From positions 248,001-312,000 of the forward strand of contig CAVRVD010000015.1 in assembly GCA_963724535.1 (NCBI GenBank): a stretch of 64,000 nucleotides of DNA, in the 5' to 3' direction. Positions 35,227-44,770 of the stretch are shown here, one piece after another. The translations under genes were made by a program, and so were the position numbers. The notes beneath the pieces are model-generated. The model made no database searches, was not told the origin of the DNA, and saw only the letters and a list, made by a program, of their open reading frames with translations. This stretch comes from JADJPO01 sp963724535 (GTDB lineage Bacteria; Actinomycetota; Actinomycetes; Actinomycetales; Kineosporiaceae). Within the stretch, counting starts at the first letter, position 1. The number at the start of each line of letters is the position of its first letter.

Positions 35227-36330
35227 TCACCCCGTGTCGACGCGCACCGGGAGCCGGCGACCGCCCCATCTGCCGGCCGCGGTGCCGAAACGGCCCGGCA
35301 ACGCCGTTCCGCAACCCGAGCAGCGTCCTTGGGCGTCCAGTCGATACGCCTCGATCCGGTCGCCGAAGCGTTCGATGACTCCCGTGCCGCAGCGCGGGCA
35401 GAAGGTGGTCTCGCACTCCGGGTCGTGGACGTTGCCCGTGTAGACGTGGTGCAGTCCCTCGGCCCGAGCGATCCGACGGACCGCGGTCAACAGCTCCGGG
35501 GGGGTGGGTGGCACGTTGGGCATCCGGGGGGTGGGCCGGAACGGCATCAGGTGCAACGGCACGTCGGGGCCGAGCTCGTCGGTGATCCAGGTCGTCAGGG
35601 CCTCGACCTCGGACCGGGTGTCGTTGAGACCTGGGATCACCACTGTCGTGATCTCCAGCCAGACGTCCGTCTCATGGCGCAGGTAGCGCAGAGTGTCCAG
35701 CACCGGCTCGAGGTGACCGCCGACCACGTCGGTGTAGAACGACTCCGACAAGCTCTTGAGGTCGACGACCGCGGCGTCCATGTGCGAGTAGAGGTCCTTG
35801 GCCGCAGCCGGGGACAGATAGCCGGCGGAGACCGCCACGGTCCGCACTCCGAGCTCGTGGCAAGCGTCGGCGACGTCGACGGCGTACTCGAGGAAGACCG
35901 TCGGGTCGTTGTCGGTGAAGGCCACGCTCCGGCAGCGCCGCGCCCGCGCGGTCTCGGCGAGAGCCTGCGGGGGGGCGTGCTGGGTGCGCAGCCTGGTGTC
36001 CTGGACGGCGTCGACGTCCCAGGACTGGCAGAACCGACAGGACAGGTTGCAGCCGGTGGTTCCGAAGGCCAGGACCGGAGTGCCCGGCAGGAAGTGGTAG
36101 AGCGGCATGGCCTCCACGGGCTCGGCGGCCACGCCGCAGACCTGCCCGTAGCTGGACAGGACAATCCGGTCGCCGACCCGAGCCCGGGCGAGACACCGGC
36201 CACGCTCACCGTCGTCCAACCGGCAGTAGTGCGGGCAGACATCGCACTGGATCCGGCCATCCGGCAAGGCGTGCCACAGACGCGCAGGTGCGCGGAACTC
36301 CTCCGCCGCCGGGACATCGTCGTCCGGCAT
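35227..36330 (-). CDS. amrS: AmmeMemoRadiSam-type radical SAM enzyme (AmrS-like)
   Basis: 367 residues. An N-terminal domain with CDVCPHYCRLDDGERGRCLAR precedes the radical-SAM 4Fe-4S motif GCNLSCRFCQSWD (CxxxCxxC). Later come AFTDNDPTVFLEYAVDVADACHE and a C-terminal pair of CxxC (CPRCGTG, CSGCGTA) that may bind zinc. This matches AmrS, a PFL-activase-like enzyme of unknown reaction usually encoded with AMMECR1 and Memo homologues; neither partner is in the window. Confidence 0.82.
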   Translation of the reverse strand: MPDDDVPAAEEFRAPARLWHALPDGRIQCDVCPHYCRLDDGERGRCLARARVGDRIVLSSYGQVCGVAAEPVEAMPLYHFLPGTPVLAFGTTGCNLSCRFCQSWDVDAVQDTRLRTQHAPPQALAETARARRCRSVAFTDNDPTVFLEYAVDVADACHELGVRTVAVSAGYLSPAAAKDLYSHMDAAVVDLKSLSESFYTDVVGGHLEPVLDTLRYLRHETDVWLEITTVVIPGLNDTRSEVEALTTWITDELGPDVPLHLMPFRPTPRMPNVPPTPPELLTAVRRIARAEGLHHVYTGNVHDPECETTFCPRCGTGVIERFGDRIEAYRLDAQGRCSGCGTALPGRFGTAAGRWGGRRLPVRVDTG

Positions 36331-36399
36331 GCCGTATCACGTCCTCAGCGCCCGGCCCGGACAGATGTCTGGTCAGGGTGGCCTATGGACAGCGGCGGA

Positions 36400-37119
36400 C
36401 TAAGGGCCGATGGTCCCAGGTCCGGCGACGTCCGAGCGGGCATCGGCCCTGGTCAGCAAGTCCTGTACCTGCGTGTCGCCAAGCTGGGCGAAGTCGGTGT
36501 AGCTGCGTCCGATGCTGTCGAAGGGGTCGGGGGTCGCCACGCAGACCAACTCGTCGGCGACGCCGGCGAACCGCTCGCGCCAGCCGATCGGCGCGACCGG
36601 GACCGCGAGCACCACCCGCGCCGCGCCCTCGGCTCGGGCCACCTGACAGGCCGCCCGGGCCGTGGCCCCGGTGGCCACCCCGTCGTCCACCACCACGACG
36701 GGACGGCCGGCCAGCGGCACTCGGACCCGACCGAGACGCAGCAGCCGCGAACGGCGTTCCAGCTCGGCACGTTCGCGCCGCTCCGCCCGGTCCAGGTCGG
36801 CCGAGTCGAGGCCGAGGGCGGCGACGACATCGGCGTTGAGGACGCGGGTATCGCCCTCGCCGATCGCCCCCATCGCGAGCTCGGGCTGGAACGGGACGCC
36901 GAGCTTGCGGACGACGATCACGTCAAGCGGGGCGTTCAGCGCCAGCGCGACCTCCAGGGCGACCTGGACGCCGCCGCGTGGCAGTCCGACCACGACGACG
37001 TCCTGCCCGGCGAGGTGCCGCAACCTCTCGGCCAGCCGGCGACCGGCGTCGGTCCGGTCGACGAACAGCACACCCTCCGATCGGGCGTGCCGGCCCGACC
37101 GTCTGCTGCCCTCCCGCAT
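36400..37119 (-). CDS. Phosphoribosyltransferase-family protein
   Basis: 239 residues from an ATG at 37119 with GAGGAGGA upstream. The PRTase core is clear: VVVVGLPRGGVQVALEVALALNAPLDVIVVRKLG near residue 40 and the PRPP loop VVVVDDGVATGATARAA near 135. This group of stand-alone actinobacterial PRTases has no proven substrate. The LGVPFQPELAMGAIGEG stretch is typical of the group. Confidence 0.8.
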   Translation of the reverse strand: MREGSRRSGRHARSEGVLFVDRTDAGRRLAERLRHLAGQDVVVVGLPRGGVQVALEVALALNAPLDVIVVRKLGVPFQPELAMGAIGEGDTRVLNADVVAALGLDSADLDRAERRERAELERRSRLLRLGRVRVPLAGRPVVVVDDGVATGATARAACQVARAEGAARVVLAVPVAPIGWRERFAGVADELVCVATPDPFDSIGRSYTDFAQLGDTQVQDLLTRADARSDVAGPGTIGP

Positions 37120-37249
37120 CCGCGTCCTCCTCGGTGGCGTCCGGCCCTCTCGGTGCACCGGGTGTCCCGGTCCACAGGTACCTCATTCGAGCGGCTGCGA
37201 CCAGGGTGACGCCGCGGTGAATCCGGCCGCCCCGCCTAGCATCGATCCG

Positions 37250-38695
37250 ATGACGGCCACTGACCTTCCTCGCTGCGACCCGGAGAGCCAGGGTCTGCCC
37301 TCGACGGCGATCCTCGCGTTCGTCGACCGCCTGGAGCGCGAGGGCCTCGAGCCGCACAGCCTGATGGTGCTGCGCCACGGCCACGTCGTCGCCGAGGGCT
37401 GGTGGGTGCCGTACCACCGGGACGGCGTGCAGCTCGTGTACTCCTTGAGCAAGAGCTTCGCCTCGTGTGCCGTCGGTCTGGCGGTGGCTGAGGGGCGACT
37501 GGGGCTGGCCGACCGCCTGGCCGACCATTTCCCACAGGCTGCTTCGGGCGTCGGCCCGCGGGCACGCGCGTTGACGGTGCACAACGTGTTGAGCATGGCG
37601 ACCGGGCATCGCCTGGACACCCTGGAGCCGATGCTCGACCCAGCCCACACCCCCGAGTCCGCCTTCTTCGGCTACGAGCCGGAGGAGGAGCCCGGCACTT
37701 GGTTCGTCTACAACAACGGCGCCACGTTCATGGCGGGGGCCCTCGTACAGAAGGTGACCGGGCAGCGGTTGCTTGACTACCTGCAGCCCAGGCTGTTCGA
37801 GCCGGTGGGGATGGGCGCCGCGTCCTGGATCGCGCTGCCGGACGGACGCGACGCGGCGTTCAGCGGGCTGCACGTACGGACCGAGGCCGTCGCCCGGCTC
37901 GGTCAGCTGCTGCTGTCCGACGGCATCTGGCGGGGCCGTCGGGTGCTGCCCGAGGGCTGGGTCGAGCAGGCCACGTCCCGGCACACTGACAACGCGATGA
38001 ACGAGGCAGGCATCGACTGGCAGGTCGGCTACGGCTACCAGTTCTGGCACTGCCGCCACGGGGCCTACCGCGGCGACGGCGCCTACGGGCAGTTCTGCCT
38101 CGTGCTGCCGCAGTCCCGCGCGGTGGTCGCGATGACCTCGTGCACCGAAGACCTGCAGGCGGTGCTCGACGCCGTCTGGGACGAGTTGCTACCGGCGTTC
38201 GCGCACGCTCCGCTGCCCGATGACCCGGCTGGACGGGCCCGGCTGGCCGAGCGGTTGGCCAGAGCCCGGCTGCCGGTGCTGGCCTCGGCGTCCGGCGCCG
38301 TGCCGGACGAGAGCGGTTCGGGAAGCCCCGGCCCCTGGCTGTTCCGGCACGAGCCGGGTGGGGACCACCCGCTGCTGCGCTCGGTCGAGGTACACGCCTC
38401 GGGCACCGGCTGGGAGTTCGTGGTGGACGACGGCGGCACGGTCGTCGTCCCCTGCGCGGACGGCGGCTGGCCGGAGCCGACGCAGGACGGCACGACGGCG
38501 CCGTTCGTGGCCAGTGGTGGCTGGACCGCGCCCGGGGTGTTCGAGGCGCGGATCGTGGCCGTTCAGACCCCGCACGCACTGCTGCTGCGCTGCGCCGACG
38601 CGATGGTGACCGCACGCTGGAACGGGGTCCCGCTGCACACCCCGTGGCTGGCCGGGCTGGTCGCGCCCACCTCGGTGGAGGTGGCATCGGGTTGA
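37250..38695 (+). CDS. Serine hydrolase of the beta-lactamase/penicillin-binding-protein family
   Basis: 481 residues. Class C-type active site: SxxK as SLSKSF at residues 65-70 and YxN as VYNNGATF near 150; the third motif is probably HCRHGAYRGDGAYGQ. A C-terminal domain of about 150 residues follows. No signal peptide is seen, so it is likely a cytoplasmic esterase or peptidase rather than a resistance enzyme. Start: ATG at 37250; an in-frame GTG at 37217 with a better-spaced purine run upstream is an alternative. Confidence 0.8.
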   Translation: MTATDLPRCDPESQGLPSTAILAFVDRLEREGLEPHSLMVLRHGHVVAEGWWVPYHRDGVQLVYSLSKSFASCAVGLAVAEGRLGLADRLADHFPQAASGVGPRARALTVHNVLSMATGHRLDTLEPMLDPAHTPESAFFGYEPEEEPGTWFVYNNGATFMAGALVQKVTGQRLLDYLQPRLFEPVGMGAASWIALPDGRDAAFSGLHVRTEAVARLGQLLLSDGIWRGRRVLPEGWVEQATSRHTDNAMNEAGIDWQVGYGYQFWHCRHGAYRGDGAYGQFCLVLPQSRAVVAMTSCTEDLQAVLDAVWDELLPAFAHAPLPDDPAGRARLAERLARARLPVLASASGAVPDESGSGSPGPWLFRHEPGGDHPLLRSVEVHASGTGWEFVVDDGGTVVVPCADGGWPEPTQDGTTAPFVASGGWTAPGVFEARIVAVQTPHALLLRCADAMVTARWNGVPLHTPWLAGLVAPTSVEVASG

Positions 38696-38702
38696 CGACG
38701 GG

Positions 38703-38729
38703 TGTCGGATCGAGCCGGGTCCATTCGTA
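38703..38729 (+). promoter_or_regulatory. Possible ECF42-type promoter upstream of DGPF gene
   Basis: TGTCGG at 38703-38708 and CGTA at 38726-38729, 17 bases apart, about 70 bp before the DGPF start. ECF42 promoters are described as TGTCGA at -35 and CGA/TC at -10; this is one base off in each box. Autoregulation by the sigma factor at 39187 is inferred. Confidence 0.4.
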
Positions 38730-38798
38730 GCGAAGGTAGACAGCACGCAACATCGCGCACCACCCCACCATCGGGGCACCTGAACAGAGGAGACAGCG

Positions 38799-39167
38799 AT
38801 GCCGCAGTACTTCCTGGCCGTGAACCATGACCCCGCGGACGACACGCGGATGGCCGCCATGACAGCCGAGCAGATGCAGGAGGTGTTCGCCTCGGTCGAC
38901 GCGTTCAACTCCGAGGTCAAGCAGGCCGGGGCCTGGGTGTTCGCCGGCGGACTGCACCCGATCGAGGCCTCGACGGTCGTCGACAACACCGGCGACGCCC
39001 CGATCGTCACCGACGGCCCGTACGCCGAGTCCAAGGAGTACCTCGGCGGGTTCTGGGTGATCAGGGCCGCCGATCTGGACGAGGCGCTCGACTGGGCCAA
39101 GCGCGGCTCGAGGGCCTGCGGCGGCAGGGTCGAGGTGCGCCCGTTCCAGGACGAGCCGGAGGACTGA
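38799..39167 (+). CDS. YCII-related DGPF-domain protein
   Basis: 122 residues of the YCII/DGPF family, with the eponymous motif in VTDGPYAESKEYLGGFWVIRA and the conserved G-[GL]-L stretch AGGLHPIEASTVV. A good ribosome-binding site (CAGAGGAGAC) precedes the ATG. DGPF genes are the standing partners of ECF42 sigma factors, and the next gene (19 bp away) is exactly that. Biochemical function is unknown. Confidence 0.88.
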   Translation: MPQYFLAVNHDPADDTRMAAMTAEQMQEVFASVDAFNSEVKQAGAWVFAGGLHPIEASTVVDNTGDAPIVTDGPYAESKEYLGGFWVIRAADLDEALDWAKRGSRACGGRVEVRPFQDEPED

Positions 39168-39186
39168 GCTGCGCGGACCACCGAGC

Positions 39187-40404
39187 GTGGACGTGATCGA
39201 ACAGGTCTTCCGCGAGGAGTACGGCCGGGTGGTCGCCTCGCTGGTGCGCCGCTTCGGCGACATCGACATCGCCGAGGAGGCGGCCGCGGAGGCACTGCTG
39301 GTGGCGGTCGAGCGGTGGCCGGCGGACGGCGTCCCGCCCAACCCGGGCGGCTGGCTGACCACGACCGCGGGCCATCGCGCCGTCGACCGGCTCCGCAGGG
39401 AGTCCCGTCGCGACGCCAAGCACCGGGCGGCTCTGATGATCGCCGATGTCACCCCACACGACCCGACCGGCGTCGTCCAGGACGACCGGCTGCGGCTCAT
39501 CTTCACCTGCTGTCACCCGGCCCTGGCACCTGAGACCCGGGTCGCGTTGACCCTGCGACTGCTCGGCGGGCTGAGCGTCTCAGAGATCGCCGCCGCGTTC
39601 CTGGTGCCGGAACCGACTATGGGACAGCGGATCACGCGCGCCAAACGCAAGATAGCCGCCGCGCACATCCCCTACCACGTGCCGCAGGCGCGGGACCTGC
39701 CGGAGCGGCTCAGCGCCGTCCTGGCGGTGGTGTTCCTGGTGTTCAACGAGGGATACCTGGCCAGCTCCGGCGAGGCACCGGTCCGAGCGGAGCTCACCGG
39801 AGAGGCGATCCGGCTCGGCCGGATCCTGCGGGGCCTGCTGCCCGATGACGGTGAGGTGGCCGGGCTGCTGGCGCTGATGCTGCTCACCGAGGCTCGACGG
39901 CCGGCACGGGTCGCCAACGGCGCGTTGGTGCCGCTGGCCGAGCAGGACCGTGCTGCGTGGCACCCGGGCCTGATCACCGAGGGGCATGCGCTGGTGCGGG
40001 AATGCCTGGACCGGAGGCGTCGGGACGGCATGCGACCGGGGCGCTACCAGCTGCTCGCGGCGGTGAACGCCGTCCACACCGACGCTCCGACGGCGGCGGA
40101 CACCGACTGGACCCAGATCGTGGCGTTGTACGACCAGCTCGCCGCGGTCCACACGAGCCCGGTGGTGGCGCTGAACCGAGCGGTGGCCCTCGCCGAGCTG
40201 GACGGTCCGGCGGTGGCGCTGGCCCTGGTCGACCAGCTGCCGCTGGAGCGGTACCACGCCTGGCACGCCACCCGGGCCGATCTGCTGCGCCGGCTCGGAC
40301 GCGATGCCGAGGCCGCCGCCGCCTACGAGGCGGCGATCGCGGCCACCGAGAACTCCGCTGAGATCGCCTATCTGAGTCGGCGGCGGGAGGAGTTGGTGTG
40401 GTGA
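39187..40404 (+). CDS. ECF42-group RNA polymerase sigma factor with TPR-like C-terminal extension
   Basis: 405 residues. Sigma region 2 (FREEYGRVVASLVRRFGDIDIAEEAAAEAL to GGWLTTTAGHRAVDRLRRESRR) and region 4 (VALTLRLLGGLSVSEIAAAFLVPEPTMGQRITRAKRKI) are followed by a long C-terminal part with FLVFNEGYLASSG and helical repeats (AVHTSPVVALNRAVALAELDG). The length and extension are characteristic of ECF42, which lacks an anti-sigma partner and is controlled through its own C-terminus. Start: GTG 39187, with GTG 39193 also possible. Confidence 0.9.
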   Translation: MDVIEQVFREEYGRVVASLVRRFGDIDIAEEAAAEALLVAVERWPADGVPPNPGGWLTTTAGHRAVDRLRRESRRDAKHRAALMIADVTPHDPTGVVQDDRLRLIFTCCHPALAPETRVALTLRLLGGLSVSEIAAAFLVPEPTMGQRITRAKRKIAAAHIPYHVPQARDLPERLSAVLAVVFLVFNEGYLASSGEAPVRAELTGEAIRLGRILRGLLPDDGEVAGLLALMLLTEARRPARVANGALVPLAEQDRAAWHPGLITEGHALVRECLDRRRRDGMRPGRYQLLAAVNAVHTDAPTAADTDWTQIVALYDQLAAVHTSPVVALNRAVALAELDGPAVALALVDQLPLERYHAWHATRADLLRRLGRDAEAAAAYEAAIAATENSAEIAYLSRRREELVW

Positions 40405-40450
40405 CCAGCCGCCGGCTGATCAGCGTTCCTCCTCGGACCGCCCGCAGCTG

Positions 40451-40966
40451 TCAGGGCCTGGTGGTGCCTTGACGTCCGTAGAGGTCCTGGTGTCGGACGA
40501 TGTCCTCGCGCCAGCCGGGATAGGCGGTCGAGGTCTCGATCACCCGGGCGTCAGTGATCGCCGTGACCCGGTGGACGACGCCGGCGCGGATGAGAAGCCG
40601 CTGTCCGGCCTCGAGGGTGAGGGTCTTCAGGTGTGCAGGGTCGGGGCCGAGCTCGATGCTGATGCGCCCGCTCGCCACTGCCAGCGTCTCCTCCTTCCTC
40701 ACGTGGTGTTGCAGGGACAGCGCACTGCCGGCGGTGACGCACAGCACCTTGCCGACGTACTTCCCCTCGACGAAGGCGGTGATCTGTTCGTATCCCCACG
40801 GCTTGTCGACCCGTTCGAACTCCTCGACCGTGCCGACGGCCGGTCCGGCACCACCACCACCGGGGTGACGTCCCGAGGGTTCGTCGGTCGTCGTGGTGAG
40901 CGGTCCAGCCGGCTGGCCGGCGGCCAGGTCGGGGTGCTGGAAGGGGTTCCAGGAGGGCGTCGTCAC
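40451..40966 (-). CDS. Mannose-6-phosphate isomerase-like cupin
   Basis: 171 residues. After a disordered 45-residue N-terminus the cupin is like the isomerase domain of type II phosphomannose isomerases: VDKPWGYEQITAFVEGKYVGKVL, SLQHHVRKEETLAVASGRISIEL, LLIRAGVVHRVTAI. A GTG start overlaps the GH130 stop (GTGA), so it is coupled to the sugar operon. It could supply mannose phosphate or isomerise another hexose. Confidence 0.8.
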   Translation of the reverse strand: MTTPSWNPFQHPDLAAGQPAGPLTTTTDEPSGRHPGGGGAGPAVGTVEEFERVDKPWGYEQITAFVEGKYVGKVLCVTAGSALSLQHHVRKEETLAVASGRISIELGPDPAHLKTLTLEAGQRLLIRAGVVHRVTAITDARVIETSTAYPGWREDIVRHQDLYGRQGTTRP

Positions 40967-42492
40967 GGGAGGTCGTTCCCTTCAGGGGGGTTGTTGGCGA
41001 CCGCACTGGGTGGATGCCGCAGCAGGTCGTCGAGCAGGGCCGCCAGGTCGACGAAGGCCACCCGAATGCTGGCGTCGCTGCAGCCGTAGGGCAGGAGCAG
41101 CGACCCCTGGTATTGCAGAGCGCCGCAGGTGTAGACGACGTTCGGGACATACCCGTCGCGTTCGTCGGGTGCCGGACGCAGCAGTGGTTCGGGGAGAACG
41201 CCGAGGACACGGGACGGGTCGTCCAGGTCGAGCAGGGCCGCTCCCAGGGCATAGCCGCGCATCGGGCCGACGCCATGGGTGATCACCAGCCAGCCGGCGG
41301 GGGTCTCCACGGGAGGACCGCAGTTCCCGAGCTGGATGAGGTCCCAGGGCCGGCTGGGGGCCTGGATCTCCACGGCGTCGTCCCAGTCGTAGCCGTCGTC
41401 GGAGAACGCCAGGGCGTTGTTCTCGCGGTCCCACCGAGATAGCGCCAGGTGGCGTCCCCCGACCGGGCGGGGGAAGAGGGCCATGCCCTTGTTGACTGCG
41501 GCCCGGCCGGTGAACGGGCTGGCCCGGAAGGTCCGGAAGTCGTCGGTCTGCAGACGCGCGGGAGCGATATGCGCGCCGTCGAAGGCGGTGTAGGTGGCCA
41601 GGTACGTCGCGGTGCCGTCGTCATCGGTGAACCGGACGAACCGGGCATCCTCCATACCGTGGCTCTCGGCCGCCGCCCCCGGGAGCAGGGTCCGCTCGGA
41701 CAGGTCCGTGTCGGCGTCGAAGACGACTTCATAGGACGCCTCGGCCGCCCGCCGCACCGACGAAATCGTGCCTTCGGCATGGACGCGGGTCAGACTCTGG
41801 TCGCGAAGCCGCTCGAGCGCGTCGTCGAGTCCTGCCAGGGCGAAGCGTGCGGGCAGATCGGCCAGGACGAAGCGCAGGCTCTCGGCGTCGGCCCCCGCGG
41901 CCGTGGCTTCATGGGCGAGCCGCTCCCGGTCGATGAGGCCGACGTGACGCGTTCCCGGCGTCGCCAGGACGGACCCGGCGTCCAGGTCGGCCACGAGGCC
42001 TGCGGGCCCCGCGCTCACGGTCCCGGATCGGAAGACGATGCTCGAGAAGTGCCCCTCGCCAACCGCACGGGCGCTCAGGACGAACCGGAGGGTGCCCTCG
42101 TCCCCGTGCTGGTCCGGGTGGGGAACCACGGACGGGTTGAACAGAGCGGCCGCCTCGAGCGCGTACTCCTGGGTGAAGTAGGCCCCGATGAGACGTCGAC
42201 GGTCTCCGGACAGGGCCTCGACGTGATCCACGCGGTGCGCGACCGCGGCGAAGTTGGCGTCCAGGATGTCGGTGAACCGGCGGTGTCGTGGAGCGTAGTC
42301 GTTGAGGACCTGGTCGAGCGTTTCGCGAGCCTCGGTGTCGCTGATCGCCAGACACCGTGCGACGACGACGGCTGCGCGTGACTGGCCGGTGGAGCTGGCC
42401 TCCTGACCGGGCAGGAACAAGCGGGCGATGACCCGGCGTGGGTCGGGCCGCAGCAGGACGTCTCTGCGCGCGACCGTCGGCGAGGTGCTCAC
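40963..42492 (-). CDS. GH130-family beta-mannoside phosphorylase (predicted)
   Basis: 509 residues from the GTG at 42492 (GTGA overlap with the upstream gene). The C-terminal two thirds form a GH130 five-bladed propeller, with the proposed acid in HGMEDARFVRFTDDDG and phosphate-site candidates in later blades (NKGMALFPRPVGGRHLALSRWDREN). GH130 enzymes split beta-mannosides with phosphate. The N-terminal 170 residues look like an extra helical domain. The role is inferred to be making or recycling a mannose-containing saccharide together with the two GT4 enzymes upstream. Confidence 0.8.
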   Translation of the reverse strand: MSTSPTVARRDVLLRPDPRRVIARLFLPGQEASSTGQSRAAVVVARCLAISDTEARETLDQVLNDYAPRHRRFTDILDANFAAVAHRVDHVEALSGDRRRLIGAYFTQEYALEAAALFNPSVVPHPDQHGDEGTLRFVLSARAVGEGHFSSIVFRSGTVSAGPAGLVADLDAGSVLATPGTRHVGLIDRERLAHEATAAGADAESLRFVLADLPARFALAGLDDALERLRDQSLTRVHAEGTISSVRRAAEASYEVVFDADTDLSERTLLPGAAAESHGMEDARFVRFTDDDGTATYLATYTAFDGAHIAPARLQTDDFRTFRASPFTGRAAVNKGMALFPRPVGGRHLALSRWDRENNALAFSDDGYDWDDAVEIQAPSRPWDLIQLGNCGPPVETPAGWLVITHGVGPMRGYALGAALLDLDDPSRVLGVLPEPLLRPAPDERDGYVPNVVYTCGALQYQGSLLLPYGCSDASIRVAFVDLAALLDDLLRHPPSAVANNPPEGNDLP

Positions 42493-43493
42493 GCGTGGGC
42501 CGATGCCAGATGGCTGGCCTGCTGAAGGGTGGAGATGAGGGCGAGCGTGGACTCGGCTCCCTGGTTCTCGTTGCAGCCGTTGGCTTCCAGCCCGTCGCGG
42601 CATCCGCCGGACAGCCGGTCGTAGAGCGGCGCCTCGGCGTCGTTGGCGCCGAAGAACCAGGCGGCGGCGACCTCGACGGCCTCGGCCCACCGCTGATCGC
42701 CGGTGAGCTCGTGGGCCCGCGCGCAGGCATCTGCCAGGGCCGCCACTTCGATGGGTTGCTGGTCGAACGCCGGTCGCGTGTCGCCCGGCCCCCGCCCGCC
42801 GACCGGTGTGACCGACAGGTGCCCGTTGAGGGTCTGGTCGTCCACGAGCCAGTCCAGCAGCGCAAGACCGTCCTCGACCAGGGCACCGTCCCCGAGCGCG
42901 TCGCCAGCAGCCATCAACAGGTCCGGGACGACCCCGTTGGCATAGGTCAGACGCGGCTCGGGCCAGGGCCAGGACCGGTCGTCGCCCGGCCGTCCCACAC
43001 TCCTCGCAGCGGCGGCCAGCAGCGACCTGGCACCGGCGTGCGAGGAGTCCACGCGCAGCACCTCGGCGGCCCCGAGCCCGGCGAACGCCATGGCACGGGG
43101 CCAGGGGGAGCGTTCGGCGACACCGATCCCGAACAGGGACATCGCCCGCCCGGCCAGCATCTCGTCGCTGCTCCGGGCAGCGGTCGCGCCCAGTCCCCAC
43201 AGCGCCCGGCCCCAGCAGTCCTCGACCCCATGCTCCCCACGCCACACACCCTCAGCGTCGCAACGGTTCACGACCCGACCGCGGCGATCCTGCGAAGCGG
43301 CGACGAACCGCAGGTAGGTCCAGGCGACCTGGGACGGCTCGTCGGCTCGGGACAGGACGACCAGGCCCCGGGCGACGTCGTCCACGCAGTACCCGTGCTC
43401 GATGCGGGGGCTGGTGAACAGTGCGTGCTCGAACAGCCCCGTCCCGTCCGTCAACGCCACCAGGTGACTGAACAGAGGCGCCGCCGCGCTCAC
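42489..43493 (-). CDS. Six-hairpin-type glycosidase-like protein
   Basis: 334 residues from the GTG at 43493, overlapping the GT4 stop by 4 bp. It has the EHGYCVDDVARGLVVLSRADE stretch typical of a conserved family encoded beside GH130 and GT4 genes, and a helical repeat pattern (alpha/alpha barrel): CDAEGVWRGEHGVEDCWGRALW, GGCRDGLEANGCNENQGAESTLALI. It is often annotated loosely as a glycosyltransferase; the fold looks hydrolase-like. Activity unknown. Confidence 0.7.
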   Translation of the reverse strand: MSAAAPLFSHLVALTDGTGLFEHALFTSPRIEHGYCVDDVARGLVVLSRADEPSQVAWTYLRFVAASQDRRGRVVNRCDAEGVWRGEHGVEDCWGRALWGLGATAARSSDEMLAGRAMSLFGIGVAERSPWPRAMAFAGLGAAEVLRVDSSHAGARSLLAAAARSVGRPGDDRSWPWPEPRLTYANGVVPDLLMAAGDALGDGALVEDGLALLDWLVDDQTLNGHLSVTPVGGRGPGDTRPAFDQQPIEVAALADACARAHELTGDQRWAEAVEVAAAWFFGANDAEAPLYDRLSGGCRDGLEANGCNENQGAESTLALISTLQQASHLASAHA

Positions 43494-44770
43494 GCCACCA
43501 CGGCCGCTGTCGCCGGCTCCGCGATGACGTCGACCGCCGTGACGTCGCGGCGCCGGCTCGGTTGAAGGACTTGGCCTGCAGCCAGGTAGCGCAGGGCGAC
43601 GCTGCCCCACGACAAGGACGGGGCGATCAGGCGCGAGTGCGCCGACAGCGCGCCGGCCAGGCCGGGCTCGGTCAGGACGCGACGCAACGCGGCCGCGATC
43701 GCCTGGGGGTCGCGTTGGTCCACAAGCAGCCCCGACCCTGCCCCGAGGAGTTCCACCGCGTGGGGGAACCGGGTGGACACCACCGGTCGTCCAGCGGCCA
43801 CGGCCTCGATGAGCACCCCGGAGGTGACCTGCTCGCGGGAGTCGTAGGGCAGCAGCACCACGTCGGCGGCACGCACGAGGCGGTGCAGGCGCTCGGCGTC
43901 CAGGAAGCCGTTGTCGAACACCACGTCACCAGCCAGCCCCAGCTCTGCTACCCGGGCCTGCAGCCGGCGGCGATAGGCCTCGCCCTCGCGTTCCAGCACC
44001 CGCGGATGGGTCTGGCCGGCAACGACGTACACAGGACGGGGGGCCAGTTCCTCCAGGTCGGCCATGGCCTCGATCGCCCATTCGATGCCCTTACCCGGTC
44101 CCAACAGACCCCAGGTGAGCACGACGGGCCGGTCCGTCACCTTGGCAAGGCGTCGTCGCGGACCCCTCCGGTTCACCCGAGCCGTCGCTGGTCGCGGCGG
44201 CACGAGTCGGGTATGCGAGACCAGATCGTCGGCCGCGCCGTGCGGGATCACCAGGACAGCCGCCGGATCGACGAAGAAGGACTCGAGCAACCGTCGGCGC
44301 GCGGTATGGGTCATCGTCACCAGCACATCGGACGCCGCAACCACCGACCGCAGCACGTCGCGTTGGTGGGCGCTCGGCTCCGCGAGGACGGTGTGCAGCA
44401 CCGTCAGAACCGGGACGGTCAGCTGCGAGAGCAGCGCGAGCACATCACCGCCGTCCGGCCCGCCGTAGATGCCGTATTCGTGCTGGACGACGACCACGTC
44501 GTACCCGTTCAGCACCTCCGCAGCCGCCGCGGTGGCCGCGGGGGCGCCCCTGACCAGCTCGTGGGTCACCGGAGGCACGCAGCGAGGTTCGGCGGCGTCC
44601 ACCATCCTGACGACGTCGACGTGTGTTCCGAGCGCCGACAGGGCCTCGACCAGCGAGTGGGTGAACGTGGCGATGCCGCACTGGGTGGGCTGGAAGGTGC
44701 TGACAACTGCCCATCTAGGCCTGGTGACGCCGGTCACCACGGATGTACCAGGACGAGAACGCGCAGACAT
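43490..44770 (-). CDS. GT4-family glycosyltransferase
   Basis: 426 residues, GT-B fold. N-terminal acceptor domain: STFQPTQCGIATFTHSLVEAL and VVVVQHEYGIYGGPDGGDVL. C-terminal donor domain: LTWGLLGPGKGIEWAIEAM, ADVVLLPYDSREQVTSGVLIEAVAAGRPVVST, with the E-x7-E type acidic site in the last part. The ATG follows GGAGGA. Its stop overlaps the next gene, placing it in the GH130 operon. Donor and acceptor unknown; mannosyl transfer is plausible from context. Confidence 0.85.
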   Translation of the reverse strand: MSARSRPGTSVVTGVTRPRWAVVSTFQPTQCGIATFTHSLVEALSALGTHVDVVRMVDAAEPRCVPPVTHELVRGAPAATAAAAEVLNGYDVVVVQHEYGIYGGPDGGDVLALLSQLTVPVLTVLHTVLAEPSAHQRDVLRSVVAASDVLVTMTHTARRRLLESFFVDPAAVLVIPHGAADDLVSHTRLVPPRPATARVNRRGPRRRLAKVTDRPVVLTWGLLGPGKGIEWAIEAMADLEELAPRPVYVVAGQTHPRVLEREGEAYRRRLQARVAELGLAGDVVFDNGFLDAERLHRLVRAADVVLLPYDSREQVTSGVLIEAVAAGRPVVSTRFPHAVELLGAGSGLLVDQRDPQAIAAALRRVLTEPGLAGALSAHSRLIAPSLSWGSVALRYLAAGQVLQPSRRRDVTAVDVIAEPATAAVVA

